In this document: positions 1-5,538 of the stretch, piece after piece
How the letters are laid out: each line of letters starts with the position of its first letter
Numbering within the stretch: the stretch's first letter is position 1
NCBI GenBank assembly: GCA_029881835.1
Contig: JAOULV010000103.1
Coordinates: forward strand, 1 to 5,538
Length of the DNA: 5,538 nt
Reading direction: 5' to 3'
DNA from: Rhodospirillaceae bacterium
GTDB lineage: Bacteria; Pseudomonadota; Alphaproteobacteria; Rhodospirillales; Magnetovibrionaceae
Translations under genes and position numbers: made by a program
Notes under the pieces: generated by a model
Told to the model about the DNA's origin: nothing
The model's database searches: none
What the model saw: only the letters and a program-made list of their open reading frames with translations

Positions 1-467
1 TCGATGTCCACCTGATGATTGGCCCCGCAGGGCCGTTTTTGGAAGATTATGCCAAGGCTGGTGCTGATCAAATTGTGGTTCACGCCGAAGCTGATAAACA
101 TTTGGACCGTTCAATTCAGGTGATTAAGGGTCTGGGCAAAAAAGCCGGTGTTTCGCTTAACCCTCACACCCCGGTAAATGTTTTGGAAAACGTAATAGAC
201 CAATTGGATATGGTCTTGATAATGAGCGTCAACCCCGGTTTTGGCGGGCAAAGTTTTATTCCGGCCGCATTAAACAAAATAAGTGCGGTTAAAGAAATGA
301 TAAATGGTCGGCCCATAGACATTCAGGTTGATGGCGGCGTTAATGCCGCTACCGCAAAATCTGTAGTTGATGCCGGTGCCACATGTTTAGTTGCTGGTAG
401 TGCGGTATTTAAGGGCGATGACTACGTTGCAACCATTAAAGCAATCCGCGACGCTTATTCATCTTGA
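1..467 (+). CDS. rpe: Ribulose-phosphate 3-epimerase, C-terminal part (5' truncated by window edge)
   Basis: This enzyme interconverts D-ribulose 5-phosphate and D-xylulose 5-phosphate in the cytosol, in the pentose phosphate and Calvin cycles. The open frame runs in from the window edge (first whole codon at base 3), so the ATG at 15 is internal. The visible part begins with DVHLM, whose His (codon 9-11) is a metal ligand in the family. It continues with VVHAEA, the phosphate-loop signature NPGFGGQ (about 232-252), QVDGGV with the catalytic Asp at codon 330-332, and the late glycine loop VAGSAVF. About 154 residues are visible against a family length near 220-230, so roughly 65-70 N-terminal residues, including the first metal-binding HxD motif, lie outside the window. 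The frame is intact and ends in TGA. A 41-base gap separates it from the permease gene on the same strand. Co-transcription is possible, but no functional link is evident. Confidence 0.96.
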   Translation, partial: DVHLMIGPAGPFLEDYAKAGADQIVVHAEADKHLDRSIQVIKGLGKKAGVSLNPHTPVNVLENVIDQLDMVLIMSVNPGFGGQSFIPAALNKISAVKEMINGRPIDIQVDGGVNAATAKSVVDAGATCLVAGSAVFKGDDYVATIKAIRDAYSS

Positions 468-508
468 TTAATGCTTTATCTGCCAGCTGATGCGATGGGT
501 AAAAGTTA

Positions 509-2047
509 ATGATAAAACGTCTGGGAAATGTAGATAGCGTAACCAAGGTTCCCAAAGCCTTGTCTAGGGCCGTTCCCAAAACCATAACCAAAGCCGTTCC
601 ACGTTTGCTTAAACGGCGTAAAAATTACCTTTATTTCTGGCAAAAAAGGTGGTTCTTCATCGCCCTTGCGGTTGGTTGGGGGCTTTTGTCCATGCCGTTA
701 CCAGATGGTTTGACCCAGCAGGGGATGATCATCCTGACCATGAGCATAGTTGCCACAATTTTATTCATAACCGAACCGGTCCCACTGCCAACCGTCGCCT
801 TGATGATTATTGTCGGGCAAGTGTTCTTGATGGGGGTTGATTCCAAAGAAGTCGCCAAGTCCATGATGAGCGATTCTGTCCTGTTTATCATGGGTTCGCT
901 TATGTTAGCGGTTGCGGTGGTAAAGCAAAAGCTAGACACCCGTATTGCATGGCTTTTGGTTCGCGTTACCGGAACGTCAACCGCACGTATCGCATTTGGT
1001 ATTTCATTTGTATCTGGTATTTTGGCATCGTTCGTTGGTGAACACACCGTCGCGGCAATGATGTTGCCGGTGGGGATTACCATTATCCAGCTTACATCGG
1101 ATGATCCAAAAAAAGTTCGCAACCTTGCGGCAGTGCTTTTGTTTTCTATTTCTTATGGCTGTTCGGTAGCCGGTATCGGAACCCCATCGGGTGGTGCTAG
1201 AAACGCCATTATGATTGGTTATTGGAAAGAATTCTTTTATGACCCAACCAATCCGGAAACATTTATGTTTCTGATCGATTATGTCCACTGGATGATGTAT
1301 GCCTATCCGTTATTTTTATTGCAGCTTCCTTTTGTTACCATGATTTTGCTTTTCACTTTCCGCCCTGAATACAGAAACCTGTCACGCGCAATTGTAAAAT
1401 TGCGCCACAAGGTAGAAGAGCAGGGCAAAATGAAAGTGGGCGACTGGGCGGCCATAATAATATTCTTCATTACCTTGCTTGGCTGGATTTTTGCTTCAAG
1501 CGATTACGGCATGGGAACCATTGCCATATTTGGTGCCGTCATATTTTTGGCTTCTGGTTTGGTTAAATGGCCAGACATTAACTCCGGCGTTAACTGGGGT
1601 GTGGTGTTGCTGTATGGCGCGGCCATTTCATTGGGTTTGCAAATGATGGAAACGGGGGCAGCTATTTGGATTGCCGAACATTTCCTTGCAATTCTTGCCC
1701 CGCTTGGTGCCGATAGCGGTATTGGCTTGTGGGCCGCGGTTTCGGCCCTTACAACACTGGTCACCAACACCATGTCCAACGGTGCGGCGGTGGCGGTGCT
1801 TGGCCCTATCGTTCTAAAGCTGGCAGTTGCGGCCGATGAAAGCCCCATAGTAATTGGCTACATTACCGCAATTTCTTCCGCCTTTGCTTATCTTACCGTG
1901 GTCGGCACGCCTGCCAGCACAATCGTTTATGCCTCAGGCTATCTTAAAACCACCGATTTCTTAAAAGTTGGGTGGAAAATGGCTTTGGCATCCACCATTA
2001 TAATGTTGTTTGGGGCTGCGGTTTACTGGCCCTTGCTTGGTGTTTAA
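509..2047 (+). CDS. DASS/SLC13-family (Na+/dicarboxylate or sulfate symporter type) permease
   Basis: This is a 512-residue inner-membrane protein of the divalent anion/Na+ symporter family, which imports C4-dicarboxylates, citrate or sulfate. The start is firm: an in-frame TAA lies at 500-502, the next Met is near residue 62, and a GATGGG Shine-Dalgarno-like stretch (494-499) sits 9 bases upstream. Residues 1-47 form a basic cytosolic extension with a three-unit octad repeat. Hydrophobic segments follow from about 48 to the C-terminus, giving roughly 11 or more membrane spans. Family landmarks are ITEPVPLP (87-94), the first hairpin region GEHTVAAMMLP (177-187), GIGTPSGGARN (222-232), the second hairpin region TNTMSNGAAVAVLGP (419-433) and VVGTPASTIVYASGYLK (464-480). 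The two SNT sodium-site motifs of well-studied members appear here as EHT (178-180) and SNG (423-425). The tandem stress-protein gene follows after 35 bases and is probably co-transcribed. The facing TauE-type gene hints at a sulfur anion substrate, but this is inference. Confidence 0.88.
   Translation: MIKRLGNVDSVTKVPKALSRAVPKTITKAVPRLLKRRKNYLYFWQKRWFFIALAVGWGLLSMPLPDGLTQQGMIILTMSIVATILFITEPVPLPTVALMIIVGQVFLMGVDSKEVAKSMMSDSVLFIMGSLMLAVAVVKQKLDTRIAWLLVRVTGTSTARIAFGISFVSGILASFVGEHTVAAMMLPVGITIIQLTSDDPKKVRNLAAVLLFSISYGCSVAGIGTPSGGARNAIMIGYWKEFFYDPTNPETFMFLIDYVHWMMYAYPLFLLQLPFVTMILLFTFRPEYRNLSRAIVKLRHKVEEQGKMKVGDWAAIIIFFITLLGWIFASSDYGMGTIAIFGAVIFLASGLVKWPDINSGVNWGVVLLYGAAISLGLQMMETGAAIWIAEHFLAILAPLGADSGIGLWAAVSALTTLVTNTMSNGAAVAVLGPIVLKLAVAADESPIVIGYITAISSAFAYLTVVGTPASTIVYASGYLKTTDFLKVGWKMALASTIIMLFGAAVYWPLLGV
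548..619 (+). repeat. Three-unit 24-base (8-residue) tandem repeat in the permease N-terminus
   Basis: Three consecutive octads, VPKALSRA, VPKTITKA and VPRLLKRR (residues 14-37), each begin with a GTTCC-containing Val-Pro codon pair, at 548, 572 and 596. The first two share the nine bases GTTCCCAAA. All three are strongly basic and lie just before the first membrane span. The repeat is visible at both DNA and protein level. Its role is unknown. Confidence 0.8.
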
Positions 2048-2065
2048 TTTTTTCCAACTGTCCTT

Positions 2066-2081
2066 AAGGGAGGCTTCGCCT
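2066..2081 (+). promoter_or_regulatory. Strong ribosome binding site with a small overlapping hairpin, before the tandem USP gene
   Basis: AAGGGAGG (2066-2073) ends 9 bases before the ATG at 2083 and is a much better Shine-Dalgarno sequence than that of the permease upstream. Its last three bases also fall in a short perfect inverted repeat, AGGC-TTC-GCCT (2071-2081), which could partly hide the site in the mRNA. The match is seen directly. Regulation through it is speculative, because a 4-bp stem is short. Confidence 0.55.
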
Positions 2082-2082
2082 T

Positions 2083-3048
2083 ATGAACGATGAAAACAAA
2101 GCAGGGCAAGAAGAAAACAGCGAAGACCGCTTTCGCATTTTGGTGTGCATTGATGGTTCGGATGAATCTTACCGTGGCCTGAAATATGCGGCAAAGCTGG
2201 GCGGCGGCATTGATGCCGATATTGTGCTTTTGTATGTTCGCCCGATTGATCAGGGCCTGCGTTCCGGTGGGTTGCAGGTTGATGTGGCACGTTCAAACAT
2301 GCTCGATTGGGGGCTAGAACTTCCCGGCATTAAATACCTTAAAAAAGGCAGGGACATGCTGGTTGAGCTGGGCGTTTTGGGTGAAGACTGGGAAGAACAG
2401 CATTTTCATTCAGACGTTTCCGGAACAACACTGGGCGATAATAAAATTGATTATGTTTCCAAAAATGGAAAAAAAGTTGTCCTTAAATTAAAGGTAGCTA
2501 CCGATATTGCCTCTGGTGTTCTTGATCAGTGGGAAATTGGCAGGTATGACCTGATAATTGTTGGCGCATCAAGCAGATGGAAAGGTGGGTTCAAATCTTT
2601 CTGGGACCCGGCGGTTGCCGAAAAAATTGTGGTTCATGCACCGTGTTCGGTGATTATTGCCCGTGATCTTGAAGCGGGTAATGGCCACCTTATTTGCACC
2701 GACGGTTCCGAAGCGGCCATGCATACGGTCAGAAGCGATGCTTATTTGGCCAGCCGTTGCAAATGCCCAATTTCATTAATTGCTGTATCCCATGACATTG
2801 AAGGCGAAGAAGAGGCCAAGGCCAATATTGAAGCCGCGCGTAAAGAGCTAAAAGGCATGGGTATTGATGTTGTTGATGCCATAGTAAAGGTAGGCAACCC
2901 GGTTGATGAAATAATCGAAGCCGGGCCAGATTATTCATTAATTGTTTTGGCCGATTCAGGTAAATCTGGCCTAGAGCGGTTTTTCATGGGTTCGGTCGCG
3001 TTCAAGGTAATGGAAAACGCGCATAATTCTGTGATGATCGTGCGCTAA
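2083..3048 (+). CDS. Tandem universal stress protein (two UspA domains)
   Basis: This is a 321-residue soluble, probably cytosolic protein with two UspA folds in tandem. Domain 1 spans about residues 17-194. It opens with FRILVCIDGSDES (Asp24 at the nucleotide-site position) and closes with YDLIIVGASS and APCSVIIA. It is longer than a usual 140-150-residue domain, with extra sequence around 95-145. Its glycine loop is degraded: WDP stands where the phosphate-binding Gly-Ser is expected. Domain 2 spans about 202-321, with LICTDGSE (Asp207) and an intact-looking loop, DSGKSGLERFFMGS (291-304), then NSVMIVR, so it may still bind ATP. The gene follows the permease by 35 bases and has its own strong ribosome binding site. 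USP domains are often coupled to transporters as regulators, so modulation of the adjacent permease is a plausible but unproven role. The tail faces another USP gene on the opposite strand. Confidence 0.88.
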   Translation: MNDENKAGQEENSEDRFRILVCIDGSDESYRGLKYAAKLGGGIDADIVLLYVRPIDQGLRSGGLQVDVARSNMLDWGLELPGIKYLKKGRDMLVELGVLGEDWEEQHFHSDVSGTTLGDNKIDYVSKNGKKVVLKLKVATDIASGVLDQWEIGRYDLIIVGASSRWKGGFKSFWDPAVAEKIVVHAPCSVIIARDLEAGNGHLICTDGSEAAMHTVRSDAYLASRCKCPISLIAVSHDIEGEEEAKANIEAARKELKGMGIDVVDAIVKVGNPVDEIIEAGPDYSLIVLADSGKSGLERFFMGSVAFKVMENAHNSVMIVR

Positions 3049-3054
3049 CGCACG
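3039..3054. repeat. 6-bp perfect inverted repeat spanning the USP stop codon
   Basis: CGTGCG-CTAA-CGCACG forms a GC-rich 6-bp stem with a four-base loop, and the TAA stop (3046-3048) lies in the loop. It is in the gap between the convergent operons, where a bidirectional terminator would be useful. However, no T-run follows on either strand, so it is not a convincing intrinsic terminator. It could instead protect transcript ends or slow the polymerase. Confidence 0.4.
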
Positions 3055-3096
3055 TGGGGTTATATGTGCGCCAAGGATGATTATTGGGGTTATTAT

Positions 3097-3618
3097 TTAA
3101 GTAATGGAATCAATTTCTTCATTGCTTAAATTGCCGGGCACAACGGTAATTGGAACGCGTAGTTTGCCAGCGGCCTTTTCCATGAAATAGCTTACCAGCG
3201 GGCCGGGGCCATCATCACCGGCGGCCGCACCCAAAACCAACAGGGAAATGCTTTTTTCTTCATCAATAAGCTTTATTAGCTCTTCCGTGGTGTTGCCTTC
3301 GCGTATGTATACTTGCGGGGTCAGGCCAGAACAATCTTGCACGCCTTTAGCCACACCGGTCATTAGGTCTTCGGCTTCTTGGCGGGCTTCTTCGCGCATC
3401 AGGTCGCCAACGCTCATCCAGTGTTGAAATTCGGCAGGTTGAATAACGTAAACCAACGCAACATTACCACCCACACGTTCCGCTCGGCGACAAGAAAAGC
3501 GCACGGCCCGGCTAAGCTCTTCGCTGTCATCGACAACGCAAAGAAAGGTAAAGCCTTTTTTCTTATCTTTGTCACCTGTCGGCATGCATTCTATGTTTGG
3601 TGATTTAGTTTCTGGCAT
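3097..3618 (-). CDS. Single-domain universal stress protein (UspA family)
   Basis: This is a 173-residue soluble UspA-type protein. The core runs from about residue 22 to 161: FTFLCVVDDSEE (strand 1 with the Asp pair 30-31), ALVYVI, VYIREGN, ISLLVLGAAAG, and VPITVVPG as the last strand. The first 21 residues are a polar, lysine-rich extension. The glycine loop (GAAAGDDGPGP, then SYFME) lacks the canonical final Gly-Ser, so ATP binding is doubtful. The open frame could begin at a GTG at 3627. I chose the ATG at 3618 because the Shine-Dalgarno AGGAGAGG (minus strand, 3634-3627) is 8 bases from it but overlaps the GTG. With this start, one base separates the gene from the stop of the preceding gene, which implies translational coupling. 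It is the last gene of the TauE-type operon and converges on the tandem USP gene, 48 bases away. Confidence 0.87.
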   Translation of the reverse strand: MPETKSPNIECMPTGDKDKKKGFTFLCVVDDSEELSRAVRFSCRRAERVGGNVALVYVIQPAEFQHWMSVGDLMREEARQEAEDLMTGVAKGVQDCSGLTPQVYIREGNTTEELIKLIDEEKSISLLVLGAAAGDDGPGPLVSYFMEKAAGKLRVPITVVPGNLSNEEIDSIT

Positions 3619-3634
3619 TTTATCCACCTCTCCT
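3619..3634 (-). promoter_or_regulatory. Ribosome binding site of the single USP gene, inside the 3' end of the upstream gene
   Basis: On the minus strand AGGAGAGG (3634-3627) is followed by eight bases and then ATG at 3618. The same bases encode the last residues, RRGG, and the TAA stop of the upstream membrane-anchored protein. The site decides the USP start and couples the two genes: ribosomes ending on the TAA at 3622-3620 are positioned to restart. Confidence 0.75.
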
Positions 3635-4387
3635 AAATACCGCGTTTGCGCTCCATCCGGATATTACCGCAATAACAATGGCTAGTAATCCGTAAAAAAG
3701 CGAATAATCATGGGCAAAGTTATAGATATCTGCCTCTATTCCAACTTTATGTACAACGATATGTGTTTTTTTACTGTTTATTATGTTGCCATCCTTAACA
3801 AGGTGGGTATCAACAGTATAATCGCCAACGGAAACGTTGGATGGGAACCACAGGTTGGTGCGAAATAATTGTCTCCCGACCTTGTTAATTTCCAATACTT
3901 CACTGCTGTACAATCCGCTACGGTTCATGTTGCGAATAAGGCCGTCAACAAACGGCTTGGTTTCAGCGCCAGCCGATTTGCTTTCGATGTCCAGATTTAT
4001 ATTTTTAACCCCAATTTCGTATTGGTTTAAAATTTTCTGGGGCAATATTTCCGCTGGCGGTGCAGTTGACGCGGTGGCGTAAAATGTTGGTGCATTTTTA
4101 AATACTACCTCGTCGCTGTTTACCCAAATACCGGCAACTCGGTCTTTTTTTCTTACCGGGGTGCTGATTCCGGGGCCGCGAACAACAATAATTACGTCGG
4201 TTCCGGGATTGTGGATGCCAAACAGTAAAAGCTCCGCCCCATCAAAAGACGCGGTCAATTCAACTTCGGGTTTTGATAGGTCTATATCAATATAACCTTC
4301 GGCCGCTTTGGGTGAGGGGGTTATGGTAAGCAACGCAAATGCCGCCGACAAAGCAACAAAACCGGATAGGTGCTTATTTATTTTCAT
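3620..4387 (-). CDS. TIGR02186-like (Alph_Pro_TM) periplasmic protein with C-terminal membrane anchor
   Basis: This is a 255-residue protein of unknown biochemical role. Residues 1 to about 29 look like a signal peptide: a Lys-containing start, a hydrophobic core GFVALSAAFALL and a likely cleavage near PKA-AEG. A beta-rich region of about 200 residues follows and should lie in the periplasm. One hydrophobic span (about 228-250, LFYGLLAIVIAVISGWSANAVF) then leads to a short basic tail, RRGG, in the cytosol. Length, topology and position next to a TauE-type gene match the family I know as TIGR02186 / Alph_Pro_TM, recognised from memory. The open frame can be extended to a TTG at 4390. The ATG at 4387 is preferred because a G6 Shine-Dalgarno-like run lies 6 bases before it, against 3 for TTG. 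The start overlaps the TauE-type stop as TGATG. A role as periplasmic partner of the TauE-type permease is inference from this coupling. Confidence 0.78.
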   Translation of the reverse strand: MKINKHLSGFVALSAAFALLTITPSPKAAEGYIDIDLSKPEVELTASFDGAELLLFGIHNPGTDVIIVVRGPGISTPVRKKDRVAGIWVNSDEVVFKNAPTFYATASTAPPAEILPQKILNQYEIGVKNINLDIESKSAGAETKPFVDGLIRNMNRSGLYSSEVLEINKVGRQLFRTNLWFPSNVSVGDYTVDTHLVKDGNIINSKKTHIVVHKVGIEADIYNFAHDYSLFYGLLAIVIAVISGWSANAVFRRGG

Positions 4388-4399
4388 CAATGACCCCCC
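4385..4399 (-). promoter_or_regulatory. TGATG stop-start junction with a G6 run
   Basis: On the minus strand the run GGGGGG (4399-4394) is followed by TCATTGATG. The TGA (4389-4387) ends the TauE-type gene and the overlapping ATG (4387-4385) starts the next. The G-run can serve as a Shine-Dalgarno sequence at 6-base spacing and also encodes the final Gly-Gly of the permease. Termination-reinitiation is the likely mode of translation for the second gene. Confidence 0.65.
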
Positions 4400-5301
4400 G
4401 CTTTTACGATTGCATAGAGGTCGCTTGGTTCAAGTGTAAGATCAAGCCCGATTTTAACACAAACCCCAATAACCATAAGGGCCAGCAATATGCGCAATTG
4501 TTCACCGCCAAGCTTCGCTCCGGCGCGGGCACCAAATTGCGCACCAATTACCGCACCCAATAAAAGCAATGTTGCTAAAACAACGTCAACCGCATAGTTG
4601 TTGACTGACTGCAGCACCGTAACGTTGGCGGTAACAAATATAATTTGAAATAAAGATGTGCCAACCACAACCGATGTTGGCATGCCGAGCAAATAAATCA
4701 TGGCCGGAACCATAACGAACCCGCCGCCAACACCCATGATTGCCGAAAGAACGCCAACCAATAGGCCGACCCCGACTGGCAAAAGAACGCTAATGTAAAC
4801 TTTAGACCGTTTAAACCGCATCTTAAACGGAAGGCCATGTATCCAGTAATGCTGTTTGCGTTTGGGTGGGGTTTTATTTTTTGAACGCAACAGCGCACGC
4901 AAGCTTTCGGCAAACATTAGTGAGCCAATAATGCCAAGAAAAACCACATACGAAAGTTTAATGACAAGATCGATTTGGCCCAGTTCGCGCAACAATGTAA
5001 ATAGCCAAACGCCTAGCGACGACCCGATAACACCACCTATCAAAAGGGCAACCCCCATTTTGATATCAACATTGCCGCGTTTCCAGTGGGCGAGCACGCC
5101 GGAAATTGAAGATGCAACAATTTGGTTGGCTTCGGTACCAACGGCCACCGCAGGTGGAATGCCAATAAAAATAAGCAGCGGTGTCATAAGAAACCCGCCG
5201 CCAACACCAAAAAGACCAGATAAGAAACCGACACCGCCACCCATGCCGAGAATGAGAAATATGTTTACCGAGACCTCGGCTATGGGAAGATATATCTGCA
5301 T
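4387..5301 (-). CDS. TauE/SafE-family (sulfite / organosulfonate exporter type) membrane permease
   Basis: This is a 304-residue inner-membrane protein with the two inverted-repeat halves typical of TauE/SafE (PF01925-type) permeases, which are associated with export of sulfite, sulfoacetate and related anions. Half 1 carries GFLSGLFGVGGGFLMTPLL (25-43) then GIPPAVAVGTE (47-57). Half 2 carries the matching GVLSAIMGVGGGFVMVPAM (183-201) then GMPTSVVVGTS (206-216). A basic cytosolic-type linker (about 135-167, KNKTPPKRKQ and FKRSK) separates them. The start ATG at 5301 has only a weak AAGG (5315-5312) 10 bases upstream, but MQIYLPIAE just before the first span looks like a natural N-terminus. 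The gene is followed without a gap by the TIGR02186-like gene and preceded by an ArsR-family regulator, which suggests regulated expression. The substrate cannot be read from sequence. Sulfite is the usual guess for this context. Confidence 0.88.
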   Translation of the reverse strand: MQIYLPIAEVSVNIFLILGMGGGVGFLSGLFGVGGGFLMTPLLIFIGIPPAVAVGTEANQIVASSISGVLAHWKRGNVDIKMGVALLIGGVIGSSLGVWLFTLLRELGQIDLVIKLSYVVFLGIIGSLMFAESLRALLRSKNKTPPKRKQHYWIHGLPFKMRFKRSKVYISVLLPVGVGLLVGVLSAIMGVGGGFVMVPAMIYLLGMPTSVVVGTSLFQIIFVTANVTVLQSVNNYAVDVVLATLLLLGAVIGAQFGARAGAKLGGEQLRILLALMVIGVCVKIGLDLTLEPSDLYAIVKAGGH

Positions 5302-5326
5302 TTATTGCTGGCCTTGGCCGGAAAAG

Positions 5327-5363
5327 TACTCTGCGAGTATGATTTTAAATATTTAACTTACAA
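5327..5363 (-). promoter_or_regulatory. Possible promoter/operator of the TauE-type operon
   Basis: In the 76-base gap between the regulator and the TauE-type gene, a weak sigma70-like pair can be drawn on the minus strand: TTGTAA (5363-5358) and CATACT (5341-5336), 16 bases apart, each 4 of 6 to consensus. A perfect 12-bp palindrome TTAAATATTTAA (5345-5356) lies between them, where a repressor could act. A second inverted repeat, TACTC-TGC-GAGTA (5327-5339), overlaps the -10. The palindromes are seen directly. Their use by the neighbouring ArsR-type regulator is a guess. Confidence 0.3.
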
Positions 5364-5377
5364 TAAATAAAAAATCA

Positions 5378-5538
5378 CTAGGCGCAACCTTCGTCGCCCT
5401 GACTATAGATATTGTACAAAACCTCGATTATTGCGCGCGGTTCGTCACCCGAAAGCGAATAATATATGTTTTGCGACTGCCTTCTTGTTTGCACTAATCC
5501 GTGCTCGCGCAAAACCGCCAAATGCTGGGAAAGGGCGG
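5378..5538 (-). CDS. ArsR-family winged-helix transcriptional regulator, C-terminal part (N-terminus beyond window)
   Basis: The last 52 codons of a gene that enters from the right edge can be read on the minus strand, ending in TAG at 5380-5378. The translation starts ALSQHLAVLREHGLV, the recognition helix of ArsR-type repressors. It continues TRRQSQNIYYSLS, the beta-wing, then EPRAIIEVLYNIYS, the C-terminal dimerisation helix, and the tail ends EGCA. ArsR proteins are about 100-115 residues, so about half is missing. These dimeric repressors leave DNA on binding metals or, in the BigR/SqrR/YgaV group, on oxidation of two cysteines by persulfide. The wing and C-terminal helix and the TauE-type neighbour suggest the BigR-like group. 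The only visible Cys is the penultimate residue, and any partner Cys would be outside the window. It probably controls the downstream TauE-type operon, and perhaps itself. Confidence 0.85.
   Translation of the reverse strand, partial: ALSQHLAVLREHGLVQTRRQSQNIYYSLSGDEPRAIIEVLYNIYSQGDEGCA

Noticed and set aside
468..508. Promoter or hairpin between rpe and the permease gene
   Set aside because: The 41-base gap shows no recognisable -35/-10 pair or stable inverted repeat, only a weak ribosome binding site.
631..1122. Long minus-strand open frames opposite the permease gene (also 1004-1288 and 1504-1848)
   Set aside because: They are antisense shadows of a clear membrane-protein gene; their translations have no coherent domain and no convincing ribosome binding sites.
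3049..3096. Intrinsic terminator between the convergent operons
   Set aside because: The only good stem (3039-3054) lacks a T-run on either side. A 9-base direct repeat TGGGGTTAT (3055-3063 and 3085-3093) is present but suggests no known signal.
3619..3627. GTG at 3627 as the start of the single USP gene
   Set aside because: The Shine-Dalgarno sequence overlaps this codon, while the ATG at 3618 is at ideal spacing.
4856..5356. 166-codon plus-strand open frame opposite the TauE-type gene
   Set aside because: Its Pro/Thr/Arg-rich translation mirrors the hydrophobic permease on the other strand, where both TauE repeats are intact.
5360..5395. Intrinsic terminator after the ArsR-type gene
   Set aside because: On the minus strand GGCG and CGCC can pair around a 10-base loop with a T-rich run downstream, but the stem is only 4 bp and the T-run starts 6 bases late.

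Overview
The window looks like a stretch of alphaproteobacterial chromosome, possibly from a Rhodospirillales-like, moderate-GC organism. The main reasons are the gene at 3620-4387, which resembles a membrane-protein family I know as largely alphaproteobacterial (TIGR02186 / Alph_Pro_TM), and the TauE-type protein beside it. Both were recognised by reading the translations, not by a search, so the taxonomic call is tentative. Coding density is high. I see no RNA genes, mobile elements or CRISPR arrays.

Layout. The plus strand carries the 3' part of rpe (ribulose-phosphate 3-epimerase, 1-467), then a DASS/SLC13-type anion permease (509-2047), then a tandem two-domain universal stress protein (2083-3048). 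The minus strand, read from the right edge, carries the C-terminal part of an ArsR-family regulator (5378-5538), a TauE/SafE-type permease (4387-5301), a TIGR02186-like periplasmic protein with a C-terminal membrane anchor (3620-4387), and a single-domain universal stress protein (3097-3618). The two runs converge at 3049-3096, so the two stress-protein genes lie tail to tail.

How the genes may work together. The three complete minus-strand genes are packed as a translationally coupled unit: a TGATG junction, then TAA-A-ATG with the ribosome binding site inside the preceding gene. The regulator lies 76 bases upstream on the same strand. TauE/SafE proteins are generally associated with export of sulfite or organosulfonates, and ArsR-family proteins of the BigR/SqrR type sense sulfide or persulfide. 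DASS permeases move dicarboxylates or sulfate. A reasonable inference is a sulfur-oxyanion or organosulfonate handling module with an importer-like and an exporter-like permease, each paired with a universal stress protein. The sequence does not prove the substrate. rpe is a housekeeping gene and probably only a neighbour.

Two start sites are moved downstream from the longest open frame (to 3618 and 4387), because ribosome-binding-site spacing favours ATG over the upstream GTG and TTG codons. The most unusual features are a three-unit, eight-residue basic repeat in the permease N-terminus, altered sodium-site motifs in the same protein, and the tight coupling of the minus-strand genes.
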